Part shown: positions 46,871-59,868 of the stretch, one piece after another
How positions within the stretch are numbered: the stretch's first letter is position 1
How the letters are laid out: every line of letters begins with the position of its first letter
From: Apophysomyces variabilis
Lineage: Eukaryota; Mucoromycota; Mucoromycetes; Mucorales; Mucoraceae
Length of the DNA: 64,000 nt
Direction of reading: 5' to 3'
Assembly: GCA_002749535.1 (NCBI GenBank)
Contig: MZZL01000408.1
Span: 983,465-1,047,464 of the forward strand
Translations under genes and position numbers: made by a program
Notes under the pieces: model-generated
Database searches by the model: none
What the model was told of the DNA's origin: nothing
The model's input: the letters and a program-made list of their open reading frames with translations, nothing else

Positions 46871-48165
46871 ACTACATTATTTCATAATTTAAATACTTAT
46901 AATATAATCCTGCAAGTAAACATTGCAGGCATAACTAACTGTAAACAATGATATTTGGAGGGCCGTTGGTATTGTATATGACCGCAACAGTGATGTATTG
47001 ACGGAACATATACTATCTGGAGACACCAGGTATCTCGCAAGAGCATCCTAGGTATCACAAGCAAAGCAAAGGAAGTGATACATAAGCAATTATTTTGCTT
47101 TAATGAAAAGTACAATTACGGGAGGAAAACCCTGTGGAAGACATAGGAATGGATCAATATGTTAGCTAACCGCAATCGATATGTTTGTGACAATGTTATT
47201 GATGATTAAAGTCCATCTGATCAAGCGAACGAAATCCGTTTCACTTCTTAATGGTATATTTACGTAGGACGGTTAATAAACCATGCCAACATATCCATAC
47301 GATCTCTGAGAGATAGCGTGCTTTTTTAACCTCCTCAAGCTGCATTATGACTATGTGCCTTTCTTCAAGGGAGGAGGAGTACAGACGAAATAGCGCAGAA
47401 TAGACGGACCCTGAGTATGGATATACAAAATTAAGCAATCCTGTATGTATTGCAATTAGGATTGTCGGGTCTGAACTGGATAAACTCCTACATTAATTGA
47501 AAAATCAGATACATGGTCCTTGCGATATCTATATTGAAGTTTATAGATATAATTATCCGAAAAGAAGTCTTCCTGCGTAAATCCCTTCGAGTTCTTCTAC
47601 ACTATACTACAGACAATGAACGACGATCAAAGTTATGTTATCATTACGATTCGGTGTTATAGTAATGGTAAGAAGGGGTAATGTGAGAGGTTTTTTCTTT
47701 ACGATGGGTGTAATATATCCGCTGCTAACCGTACCTAGCCAGCTTTCCTTGGATGGCAGAAACAGTAAAGAATAGCTGATCTCCGGCAATAAATCAATTA
47801 CTTTATTTTATATCCTTAGCAGACGTTAATTTTGCATATCAAGCGATGCAGGATTGGAATGGAAGGCAAATTGAAGTTTTCTTATTTTATTATGCCTCTA
47901 TGCAGGGCTTTGAAGTGCTATGCATAAAATTTTATATGGCGCTTCGCTGTATTTGTGTTGGTTATAAATTAAGATTAGGCGTAAAAGAAGGGTTAAACCA
48001 TGGTAGTCGTAGATGTAGCTTTCAGCTTGTTTCTCCGAATTCGCTTCCGAGAACAAGCTCGAGAGGAAGCCGTCACAGACAAAATAAACGGAAAAATTTC
48101 GAGGGTTTTAGGCAGGGCAGAAAGAGAAGAGACTCAACATCCCCTCAATTTCCTCATTAGCAACG
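46871..48165. other. Intergenic region
   Basis: About 1.3 kb between permease D and the Tom5-like gene. Short ORFs on both strands have no motifs. The last 200 bases are the likely promoter and leader of the small gene. Confidence 0.55.
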
Positions 48166-48447
48166 ATGTTTATGCCACAGGTAAAAGTGGCGATTATAAG
48201 CAAGGTCGTCTTAATTTACTGACAACAAACGATTAGCAACCGAAGCTTACTCCGGAACAGAAGGCTTTCCTCAGACAACGTACTAAGGCTACTGTGTCCA
48301 ACTTTCTAGTGGTTGTATTGGCTCTTCGTGCTGGTAAGTGGTGGTGGCAAGGCTAAAGCCACTTTGTGCAATGGAAGGAAGCAAGCTAATTTAAGATTTG
48401 ATGTAATAGCTCCCTTTGCTATTGAACAAGTGCAGAAGCTTTTGTAA
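48166..48447 (+). CDS. TOM5: Tom5-like subunit of the mitochondrial TOM import complex
   Basis: Three small exons (48166-48180, 48237-48333, 48410-48447) splice exactly to 49 residues: MFMPQ, then QPKLTPEQKAFLRQRTKATV, SNFLVVVLALRA and APFAIEQVQKLL. Length and layout match fungal Tom5 (about 50 residues): an MF start, a charged cytosolic helix with a PxLTPEQ-like segment, one membrane span near the C-terminus, a conserved Pro-Phe after it, and a short intermembrane-space tail. Tom5 helps pass precursors from receptors to the Tom40 pore. Donors gtaaaa and gtaagt and acceptors gattag and aatag all restore frame, and the stop falls at the expected place. Assignment rests on remembered family features, not a search. 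Another small tail-anchored mitochondrial protein is the main alternative. Confidence 0.72.
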
Positions 48448-48668
48448 ATACGGACCGATAGCATTTGTGGATAACATGTACCCTGGAACTGACCCCCAAA
48501 TAAAGGAAAAAAAAAGGAAAAAAAGACCTGTATAACAGAGAATACCACCAGCCTATCTTTCTTTTTCTCCTTGATTTGCTTTGCTCCCTATTCTTAGACT
48601 TTTGTTCCCTTTCTCTGTTATTCTCTCCATCACATTCACTTACTTCATTCACCTGTTAACTAGACTGA

Positions 48669-50551
48669 ATGTTTGCGAAATCAAAACGTTTTCAAGAAGG
48701 TAACACACCTTCAATGGAGACATCTGGAGTCAGCATTAACAACCAGCTATCAATTCCATAGCTGCCAAGGACTATATCCCTGGTCCAGGCGAGTATGATA
48801 TTCCCTCAGAAGATATCGGAAAACACAGACGCTTTGGATTTTTGACTCAAAATCGCTTTGGCACAGATGGGTCAGGTCAGTTTGGGGAATTTTAGCATGC
48901 CATAGCTAATAAATGGAAATACTGCTGTTTAGACGGTTATACTGGGAATGACTTTTACTACGCATCTGGTGGTGATACTTCCTACGGCACATCAATAGCA
49001 AATAACATCAAAATTGATGACGCCCGTACAAGAAAACAAATAATGGATATGGTCAACCAATTTGAAAAGCAACGAAATGCTATGCAGAAGGAAATCGAAA
49101 TATTGCAAACGAAAGGACGCAAGTTAGATGCCAACTTACAAACCGTATCCAAGGAAAAAACCGATTTGCAAGCGATGCTTCAAGCGAAAGAATTAGACTT
49201 GGCAGATATGCGGCAAAAGAACAGTGGCCTACAAAAAACAGTAAGGATTTCTCCTTTTGTCTCCTTTTGCACCTACATGTGATTCCAGGAAAGTACTTAC
49301 CATTATGTGCAATTGCATAGATTGCGCGACATGACAAGACAATTGAAAAATCACAAAAATTTATGCAGCTTAGTAAAAAAGTAGAGGAAATGGAGAAAGA
49401 ATTAGAAAGTGCCAAGGCAGATACATTGTTGGCACAGGAGCAGATATCACGAGATTCGAAAAACCATGAAACTGTCGTAGCAGAGAAAGATCGAGCAATT
49501 GCGCAATTGCGCGCACAATTGAACGAACAAACTACGAAAGCAAACAATCTGTCATCACAGCTAGAATCAAGTCAGGAGCAGGCGAAACGTGCCGAGGAAG
49601 AAAGCAAGGAGGCGCTAAACACAGCCCAATTAGAGTTGCAGACAACAAGGGCTGAACTATCGGTAACCCAGACCGAGCTCCGAGAAAAGACGGAAGCAGG
49701 TGAATTAATGGAGAAGCAGATAAAGGAACTAGAGAGTGAAGTCAGCCGTTTGCACATGGTGGAAAGTAAACTCAGCGAGGAAATACAACAAATGGAAGCT
49801 AAATATTGCGAGGAAATACAACAAACGAAAGCTAAACATTGCGAGGAAATGGAAACTTGCGAGATGGAGCGAACAAAAATGGAAGAAGATATGGCGCAGT
49901 TAAACCAACAGCTTCAACAGTGTCTTCAAGATATTGAGTCACTTACGACTCGTGTATCTGCCACTCAACATGAAAGTGCTCAGCATCTTCACACCATCCA
50001 TCAAAAGGAAATATACCTCGAGCGTAACCAAAAAGTGTCATGTCGGATCCAGGCTCAGTTCGAGACATATCGATCATATATCAATCATGTCATACAAGAA
50101 TTACGAGACCAATCACGAAAGCAGTGCCGACAGCGCGACGCCGAACTCGGCAAAGTCTTCTCCGAGTTGAATGAAGCAAAGAAATTCATCAACCAACAAG
50201 CCCAAAATATTGAGGGGCTGAAATCAGAGCTTCATTGGATGGGTAAATGGAACAAATACCTTTGGGAATTGGCGCAATCCATTCATCAGGATGCCAGTGA
50301 TCATTGGAGTTTCTTTCATCCCTCCGAGTCGGAGCATGAGACAAGGTTCAAGTCTTGCACTACCCAAACATCGCTCATGTCCAATCTACCAAGCCGGTTG
50401 ATCAACGTCGGCGGTCGGCCATTCGCCAATCCAACAGGTACATTAAAGATGGCAAATGATTGGTTTTTCACAAATTTACTTATTATTCTACTAAGACATT
50501 CCCAAAAACGATTCCGGCTTTGGCCTGAGTTGCGAGTCCAAGAGACTATAG
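48669..50551 (+). CDS. HMMR-like N-terminal motif, long coiled-coil protein
   Basis: Five exons (48669-48699, 48762-48875, 48933-49240, 49321-50437, 50496-50551) give 541 residues. The N-terminus, MFAKSKRFQE then AKDYIPGPGEYDI and HRRFGFLTQNRF, resembles the start of animal hyaluronan-mediated motility receptor (HMMR/RHAMM) and its PGPGxY repeat, seen in microtubule-associated proteins. From about residue 75 it is almost pure heptad coiled coil (e.g. EEMEKELESAKADTLLAQEQ), with a short duplicated segment EEIQQMEAKYC / EEIQQTKAKHC near 49780-49840. It ends in NDSGFGLSCESKRL. The last splice (50438-50495) is inferred because it gives a natural hydrophilic tail; unspliced, the ORF would run to 50595. 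A spindle or microtubule role is inferred by analogy. Confidence 0.72.
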
Positions 50552-51809
50552 GTGCTCTTGTTGAAGCCATAACTAACCCATGGTTCCTGACATAATACCC
50601 CTCCAAACATAACAGCAAGTAGGAAACAAACAATTACACAGTGCCAGACATAGCAAACCACAATCCACGTTCACACGCAATCCACACCCATGAGACCACC
50701 CAATTACCCACATGCACACCATCATATACCACCACCACCGATCCAAATTTTTTTTAACATAAAGCCACAAGAACCTGTTCATTGAAAGACGGCGGAACTG
50801 AAAATTTTCAATGATCATGCGGTACATGCATGTTCAGATGCATTTGTGAAAATGATGATATATATATCTGATATCCATCTTCATGGTCAGTGGGGATCTC
50901 CTTAGAAAACAGAGGCCAGGCCATGATGCTGGTAACCTAAACTAATGTTGTGTTGGGATTAGAGAGAACAAACGAAAAAATAGATAGATTGGTAACTTCA
51001 GTGCGGCTTTGACGCAGACAAACTTTCACGCATCCTATCCGTGAGACAGAACTTCAAAACAAAGGAATGTCATGGTTCTGCATCCAACTGTAACAAAATT
51101 ATGTTTATAGGAAAACGTGAGAGCGGCACCTGAATGAAAGAAGTTACTGTAGGCTCCACTAGATCTCCCATTGTATCCACATCTATCGTATAATCGAAGC
51201 TAAGGATACCATACATGCATCGCCTTTGACATTTTGGCTTAGTATGCATGGCCTTCTAACGTATATTCCTTTTCGGTGTAGCGGCAGCTGGCGGAAGTCT
51301 TTCAAACCCCTGAAGTCGTGCTCGTTACCGCTTTTACTTATCTAAGAGCTATGTGCTTCAACATCCGACTATTTATCACTCATTGACCACGTGAACAGAA
51401 GAAATATCTCCAGTTTGCTCAGTGTTTCTTACACTTCTCTGACTTTCAGCTTTTTCATTTCTTATACATTGGGATTGTGATGATATCCAGCAGAATTGAT
51501 GATGATCTAGACAGCAAGTCCTGCGTTTCTCTCTCTCTCTTTTTTTTTCACTTTTTTTGGCCTGGCAATAAGCCCAAGTTCTTATTATACAGAACATGTG
51601 TGCGTCATACGATTGATGCGTCGATAATGTTCCTTTATATTCAACAACAGAAAGGCATAAAGGCCTTGAGCGAGCTATACATATTATACGGGAGGCACAA
51701 GGTCTAACTATCTGTACCATACTTTGTAACAGTTGGGTAGGCAGTGCGCGAACCAAGTCCATGTTTGTTTTTCTTTGTACAGATGGGTAAGGTAAATAAG
51801 TATAGTTGT
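50552..51809. other. Intergenic region between convergent genes
   Basis: About 1.26 kb, the 3' flanks of the HMMR-like and Rab6 genes. ORFs at 51376-51822 (minus) and 51477-51707 (plus) overlap each other and are not supported. Confidence 0.6.
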
Positions 51810-52921
<1,112 letters not shown>

Positions 52922-53992
52922 GATTGCGAAAGAACTGCAAGACGAAAAAGAAGGATATCAAAAAAGAGAAGGAAAAGTTTTTGGTGAAAGGTCTTTTGTG
53001 TTACTTGAAGCTGCGTTTTTGTATAAACCCAATCTCAAGCCTAATCCCTTCTTGCATTGAACGGTCATGTACACTGCAAATTGAGGTACGCTCTCGTCTT
53101 CCAACACTTTCCAACAAGGCTATTAATAAGATTTACCAAATGAAAAAGCAGCAGTATAAATCTTTTTCCGGACGGCAGTGGTCAAGAGAATGCGATAGCA
53201 GCTTTAGCAGTAGAAAACCGAGTGCATGCTTACTATCAACAAGCCTGCAACTGACACAGTCCTGCCAAAAGGACCATGCCTAACTGATCTAAAGTTGACG
53301 CAGCAAATGCTTTGGAAAATGCTGCAACTGGAATACACAGCTATCCAGTTTAAGTCCACAATTCAGAGTCTGGCTCCTTTTAAGGCTGATATATTCAGGG
53401 CGACAAATACAGAGTTCTTTAGGCGGACTGGCGATCCTATAACGATTGAGCATCATGTATATTATCTTGAACACCTGCTTTTTTGTAGCACGTAGCGTTT
53501 TCTTGTGATAAAGGGGAGTGACGTCTGCGGTCAAGTGTGCTTGCTCAAATATCGGGGGAAAAGTTCAAGATTTCTGATGCCTGACGATCACGTTCGCTTT
53601 ATCACCTTGGAATTTTTAATTAGCGGTCCCGCTTTGCTTTGATGATACATATTCTTTCATATTCAAATTTGAAGCCATCGTGTGAAAAGGTTGACGATTC
53701 CTTAGGTACAAGATTCAAAACATCATGCATTGTTAAGAAAAACCACCATCTCTTTAATCGGATTGGTTTTGTAGGAAGTAGAAAAGAATGTATTACTCAA
53801 CCCCATTTGGCTCAACCAAATGACATATCAGTCATTCTTGAACAATGACTCATTTTCAATTCATGTAGCTGGAAAATTGTTAGGTATCCAGCGTCTATCA
53901 TTCATGTTATAAGTTGCAACCCGCAGAAAGGAGATAAGTTTATGCGGGATAGCTGTTCACAAGAAGGTAAAAAAAGGGAAAAGAATTGCAGT
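52922..53992. other. Gap with a possible decayed coding stretch
   Basis: About 1.07 kb. A plus-strand ORF at 53226-53495 contains a plausible coding segment (KGPCLTDLKLTQQMLWKMLQ; KADIFRATNTEFFRRTGDPI) but has no family and no clear start. The rest is the promoter of the Rab6 gene and the 3' flank of the kinase gene. Confidence 0.4.
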
Positions 53993-55737
53993 TTATCGGT
54001 TATGGTTGATCGGTTGCTCCTTGGCAGCCAACTCTCTTGTTCGTCGGGCGGCCAAAGCTTCTTGTGCCCATACTGCCATATCCACATCCACATTCTCGTA
54101 CATCTTGAGGAAAGGATGATCCAACAATTCTGCATAAGTCGGCCTTTTCTTTGGATCTTTGTGTAAGCTAATCGGCATGAGAGCATAAGTCATTAACAGC
54201 ATCGATGACCCTATTGGAATCGGGCTTACCAAGAAGCAATAAAATCCTTTGCTTCTGAGGAGAACTTCTCTGGTAATACTGGCGCTTCTTCATCCACGAT
54301 TGCCCTCAGTTGATCAAACACATTGTCATACGTATACGGATATTTTCCTCCTGCCATTTCAAGTAGGGACAAACCCAAAGACCATACATCGGAAGATACA
54401 GTGTAAGTGTTGGCGGCTTTTATACGCTCAGGCTATAAACCGATGCTTATGAGTCTAATTTTGTTTATCCTATATAACACTTACAGCCATATAACTTTGA
54501 CATCCGATGTTTGTCTTGGCCAGCGATTTATCCAGTTGACCAGAAACACCAAAATCGCAAAGTTTGACTTGGCCGCTCGTGTTCACCAAAACATTGGTAG
54601 GCTTTACATCTAACAGCTCTATCAGACCTCTTTCTGATGCATTCAACAACAAATCACTCACCGCGATGGATAATTTTAAGTTCATCTTTTAGAAACTTTA
54701 ATCCTTTAACCATCTATTTCCAGATTAACTTCACCGAAACGAACAGGTTTTTTTCCCTTACCGAGATCGTGATTTTTGCCAAGACATCTTCAGGTACACC
54801 TTCTCCGTAAAGTTTGTCAAGTGATCCGGCATCCATGTATTCCATACAGTAGTATACGCAGGATTCTATAAAGAATGCACCATAAAATTCGACGATGTAT
54901 TCACTGGTGCTTTTATGAAGGATATCAAGTTCCATCAAGATTTGGTTCAACTTGGTCTCATCTAACTCTAATCGGATTTCCTGCATCGTAAAAAGCAAGT
55001 TAATTCACAAGGCTGAGTTGTCGGATGGTCAGGGCAATTCACCTTCATAGCCATGACTACTCCAGTAATCTGATGGCGAACCTACATACATTCAGATTGT
55101 TACACACATTTTCTTGAATTTTTATTTCATGTCTTCATATACCTTCTGTACTGTTCCGTATTGACCCTTACCAAGTTCTTCTTGGAGTTGTAGATCCGTC
55201 ATTTTGATTGAAAAACTGTTTCCATTACTGAAGTTAACCCCATCAGCATGGATGATTGCTTTTCCTTCAAAATTCAACTTTCCGGATGGGTCACTAGCAT
55301 CAAAAGTTAGGGTTACGTTAGTTAACAAAGGGTTCTGTGTTCTATTTCTGTTTCTTTTTTGTTTTAGCGACCAACATACACATATCTGGAGAAGTTTGCA
55401 AAAGGAGTCTCTTCTAATTGCAGTTGTAGTCTTGGTCTAGACCTTGCCATGGGAGGTAAAGGGCCTCTAGGACGGCGGCTCATTGGGGGTAATACTGAGC
55501 GGTTATGCAATGAAATCCTTGGTGAACTGGCAGTGCTAGGAGGATTAGACAGGCTGCCTGCGCTGTTGCTGCCGTTAATAGACAAGGATGAAATAGATTT
55601 GTGGAGATCCAGGATGAATGATTTCAAGGCACAGGCCTGGAGAGTGATGAGAGAAAAAAAGGTTAGAAAAGGGCGAAAGACAACTTTTTTCGAGATACCC
55701 TACGCGCCGCACAAAATTCACGTTCAACGCTGCTCAT
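53993..55737 (-). CDS. PBS2: MAP kinase kinase of the HOG/stress pathway (Pbs2/Wis1 type)
   Basis: A dual-specificity kinase that activates the Hog1/Sty1 MAPK under osmotic stress. Many short introns. A first exon 55737-55699 (MSSVEREFCAARR) splices to ACALKSFILDLHKSISSLSI; this exon is inferred. A Pro-rich segment (SVLPPMSRRPRGPLPPMARS) follows, then FANFSRYVDPSGKLNFEGKA, and the kinase domain LQEELGKGQYGTVQKVY (Gly loop), VVMAMKEIRLELDETK (Lys), IESCVYYCMEYMDAGSLDKL, IIHRDVKPTNVLVN, LCDFGVSGQL, the activation loop SLAKTNIGCQSYMAPERI with the Ser and Thr sites, SSDVWSLGLSLLEMAGG, and CLHKDPKKRPTYAELLDHPF. SLAKTNIGCQSYMAPERI is diagnostic of Pbs2. The HRD motif is split by an intron. Confidence 0.93.
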
Positions 55738-56815
55738 CGGAATAATAAATTTAATTCGATGCGCAACGCACACATACACTAATCCCCGTGATGATACTTT
55801 CGAATCCTCAAATTGTATGGATAATGTTTTTCGTTTTTAACGTTTTTCAACTGGTCTACAGCTATAAGAAATCCCATTGGCCATTTACTCCCACGGATTT
55901 TTGTTAAACCAAGTTTTTATTGTCGTTGTGCTTCGCTATTGAAGGCAACAGCTATCGTCCAATTGTTCCATGTAACGGACATTCACATGGTTGTTAAGAT
56001 GATATCTATTGGGACTACTTACATATACATTGTATTGTTTGATACGCAAATGAATAGAATGACGTTTCCTATTAAGTCAGCATGCCAACGATCTGCCATT
56101 CCCTGCATGATCTATGTATGGTATAGTATAGCGTATCTAGCAGCACAAAGTTCTTCTTCATCGTTTTTTATTTCATCGACACAAAATTAGAGTAAAGGCC
56201 AATATGTGCCATAATTCTGGTACATCAGCTATTAATATGGCCAAAGGATGATCCTTTGGCTTCCCAGAGTACGGCACATATACAATAGCCAAAGTCGTAT
56301 CATTCATGAAAACTAAGATCCTAGTAAACGGCAATACACTTAAAAAATGGTCATTTTAACTTTCATAGCAAGGAAACCTAGTAAATGGAACGTTACTGAT
56401 TTAACCATATGACTAACGTAATAAAAGGAAGTTGGAGTATTCCAGTGTTGGTGCGAAATTAAGACAATTAGAGGATGAAATGTTTCGGGCGTATATAAGA
56501 ACACTTTTGGACGGAGAACAAAGAAAAAAATCAACATCTGAAAAACAAATCCGTGACCCCGAGCTCTGTGGACATTATCAGTCTCTGATCACCTCAGAAA
56601 TACGAGGGAGGCTATATTGAGATAATATATGTTACTAGTTAGTTAAGCTGCCTTGTTATATTCTCAGCTAAGTTTATTTTTGGCTCCTTTGCCTTGGTAT
56701 AGTCTGCCAGGAGTTATGAGAGGCTCAGAGCAATATACTGGAATCTCTGTAAGCCTATATCTTATCAACGTTGCAAAGGCCTTATGAGATTTATGCCTTC
56801 CCATACGTTTCTACT
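55738..56815. other. Promoter of the kinase gene and intergenic DNA
   Basis: About 1.08 kb. An ORF at 56432-56620 begins at TTG rather than ATG and is not supported, though its GAKLRQLEDEMFRAYIRTLL segment looks protein-like. It adjoins the mobile-element relics to the right. Confidence 0.45.
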
Positions 56816-59800
56816 TTATTTCAGATATAGGCATGTATGATTGTTGAACGCAGATCTATTAACTAAAACATGCTCATTGATTTCGTCACTTACATTGGCC
56901 TCTATATTCTCGTCCTCAATGACCTTGCTATTGTAATGCATCTCATCGTAATCATATTCGTCTTCATCCTCATCGCTAAAGTGATCCAGGTTAATTTGCG
57001 AACTGCTGCTCCAGCCAACATAGCTATCACCAAGATCTTCTAGCTGTTTTCCATGGCCTTGTATCCACGAAAATTTGTTGTCGGCATCACTATTCACAAG
57101 GTACGGGTTGTACCAGTAACTCGGGTCCGCTGTGTGACCCTATAAGCATCCCTTGCCAAGATCCGGAATTATCCAAACTGATCGCTGGATGTTCTCTACA
57201 AAGGTGATAAATTTGCCTTGGTAATTCTGGGTCCAGCACGGGCTGGACAATCTCTAGACCCGTAGGATGGGCGACGTGAAGAGACATAAGCCGTTGTGCT
57301 AAGCATAGCTGGAGAGTTTGTCCGTGATAAAACACCTTGAACAGCAGTAGAAGCTGTCCATACGTCTCCAAACCTTGTATCTTAAACTCAGCATAGTCCT
57401 TACGACTCTGACCATGGAAATCGTCGTGTGTACGGAGTCTTTCTGTAATGGGTTTTCCATCCGTATCATAGTCTTCAATCGTGACAGTACGAAAAACCTC
57501 AACCTCCGTGGTGTCGAGATTGGACATATTTATAAGCTTCCATGTTGGCTTTCGATTCTCAACTTCCGTGTCAAGGGAAGAAGCTATAAGATGCATGAAG
57601 TTTATGTTTACGCATAATGATGAGGAGTTGATCGATAAGACAGAGTGAAATCCCGAAACTTGTGAGGAGAGGCTGATTTGTCGTTGCGGAAACTCTGCGG
57701 GATTTATTATAACAGGTACAGGATCCAAATGTGTCGTATTTTGCAAATCAAATAATATATCCCGATATTGAACATGCCGTGCCATCTATGAAGAGAAGTC
57801 GGATTACTATAGGATGAATTAGTAAATATTCTAGTACTTGCCTGGATCACAGAGTCCCAGCGACGATTAGTATGCTTCGAAGGTTTTTTTTGCGTCGATG
57901 ATATGCTGATGTTCGCTGTGCATGGTGGAGTATCCTGCTACTGCACCGCAGCTTCGTACGTCTCGAATATACTTTGTCATCATGTTTTTTTGGGAAAACG
58001 CATACGGCACTACAAAATAAGTTATGAGATAAATCAAAACACAAAAATGAACGTGTAATTACCTTTGAATATGCCTCAAATATGGGACTGTAGTGGTAGT
58101 ACTTGGCAAGTGCTTCTTCCATATCTGCTAAGGCCGCTTCCTTTTACTCAGTACCCGTAGCTTGAATAAAGAAATCAATAAATGCACGTATGCAAAGACT
58201 GGCTTGCAATGGTAGGAAGTCACGGAATTAAGATCTAGGTATGTTTAAATAATTGGCCAAAGCCAATATATTAGTTTACTTACTGTCATATTATCTTTTA
58301 TTTCACAGTATGTGGGATTATTTATGTTCGTTACGAAGATACCGTTCTGAAACCGGCGGATAGACTTGTATGCGGGAACTAGACGCGAGCTGAACAGAAC
58401 ATCTTCGTATCAGGTGTCACAAGTTATCTTTTTGCAAGCCTTATTGCTCTCTAATAGTATCAATGGCCTCAGTGTTGTAGTTTTGGCGCATCATCTGTTC
58501 TACGCAGTTAAGAATATGATCGTAAGCCCCTCCAACTTGGTAGAGATCATCAACAACAAGTGCGTCGTAGATGTTGAAGCGATCAGATGGAAGAAACCAA
58601 AAGACATTATGTGAAACATGTATTTAGAGTACATGAAGTGAAAACACTAAGTAGCGGTCTACCTCGACTATATTAAATGAAAACTGCCTTGACAGCTCCT
58701 GTGCCTTTACACGTTGCTTATCGACTAAAAGCCTCTTTGAGTGCTCGTAAAGTGCTATCATATCTTTTGGAGAGCGCGTTTTATTACGTAACGTTTCTGC
58801 CGTAGCAGGTTTGTGGAAACAAGCAGTTTCAACAAAGCACCGGGGACACCCATGTTTTGTTGCCCTTTGCTTTACCGTAGCCAGGCTACGCCTATTGATT
58901 TTCATTGATTTACTTATAGCAATACTTGATACACTTACTGCTCCGGTAAGTCACATGTGTACGCAGCCAAAGCAGGAATACATTTATAAACCCTGTTATA
59001 TGGACCGCGTATCTCGTAAAGTCTAAGTAATTGTCCTACTATTGAATTCTCTTTTCATATATACAGTTATCTTACTTCTCTTCAGAGAAAGGCTTGACAA
59101 TTAAGCTGAGGCAATAATGGAACACAGCTTGTTTTACAGTGCGGAACCACTCTAGATGCGTCATATTTTTATCGTCTAGGGTTGGCAAATAAGCGAGAAG
59201 ACGTGCGGCATGCAAGCTACCCTTGTGTCAGAATTCAGCAGGCGTATTCCCTAAGAATAGTGTCAGCATGCTTTGTTCAAGATATACAGTCTCTTTTGCT
59301 GTTTACCTAATTTCAGATACAACGGCCATGCTTTCAATCGTTCGTTTCCATTGATGACGGTTTGGTCTGATGCAAGCATCAATGCTAAGATTACCGCATC
59401 CTCTGGGACTGATCTCTGTACAAGTGAACATACATTTTTGGTACATTCTTGATATAACCTTACCTGCCAGTCTGCGCTATGAATGTCCGTATATACGCGC
59501 TCATTGTCTTTCTTGACAATGGCCGGATTTAGTCAGGTAACAAGCCAGAATAACGGATGGCTAAATATCTTTTCAGTTAACAAGCAGACGTCGCGGTATA
59601 CCAGAACGATAGGACCGGTGATACCCACGAAATCTTGTTCTTTTGCTTTTGAAAAATCGGGTACTTCAGTCGGATCAATCGTGACCGTTTGGAACGGCTG
59701 CAAGAAGTTAACGTTATCTATTATCATCATGCAGGCTCTGCAACTTACCAATGCTGCAGATGGATCCTGATTCCGCGTAATATACCCGAATAAGCCATCA

Positions 59801-59868
59801 AACGCCTGGAAACGAAATTGCAAAGGGTCATTGTTCAAAATACGACCAATTGGAGCACATCTATGCAA
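56816..59868 (-). pseudogene. Decayed Plavaka-like DNA transposase
   Basis: Transposase fragments follow each other in order on the minus strand: DFVGITGPIVLVYRDVCLLT; ERVYTDIHSADWQ; ALMLASDQTVINGNERLKAW then PLYLKLGNTPAEF (about 59290-59420); SLHAARLLAYLPTLDDKN; KHGCPRCFVETACFHKP (about 58820-58860); NIYDALVVDDLYQVGGAYDH (about 58500-58580); YSTMHSEHQHII; MARHVQYRDILFDL (57785); and DPSYWYNPYLVNSDADNKFS (about 57070). The patterns W..Q..lP...i..asDkT...g...aWPlYl.lGN and sCPrCF are those of the Plavaka branch of CACTA-like (EnSpm) transposases. In-frame stops (after TPAEF and after TIREQ) and a frameshift at the T8 run 57884-57891 show it is dead. Terminal repeats were not identified. Confidence 0.75.

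Noticed and set aside
48306..48652. Minus-strand ORFs overlapping the Tom5-like gene
   Set aside because: Antisense shadows of the small gene and of a poly-A-rich promoter.
54470..54685. Broken HRD motif in the MAP kinase kinase (apparent HRG then stop frame)
   Set aside because: An intron splits the codon for Asp; splicing gives IIHRDVKPTNVLVN.
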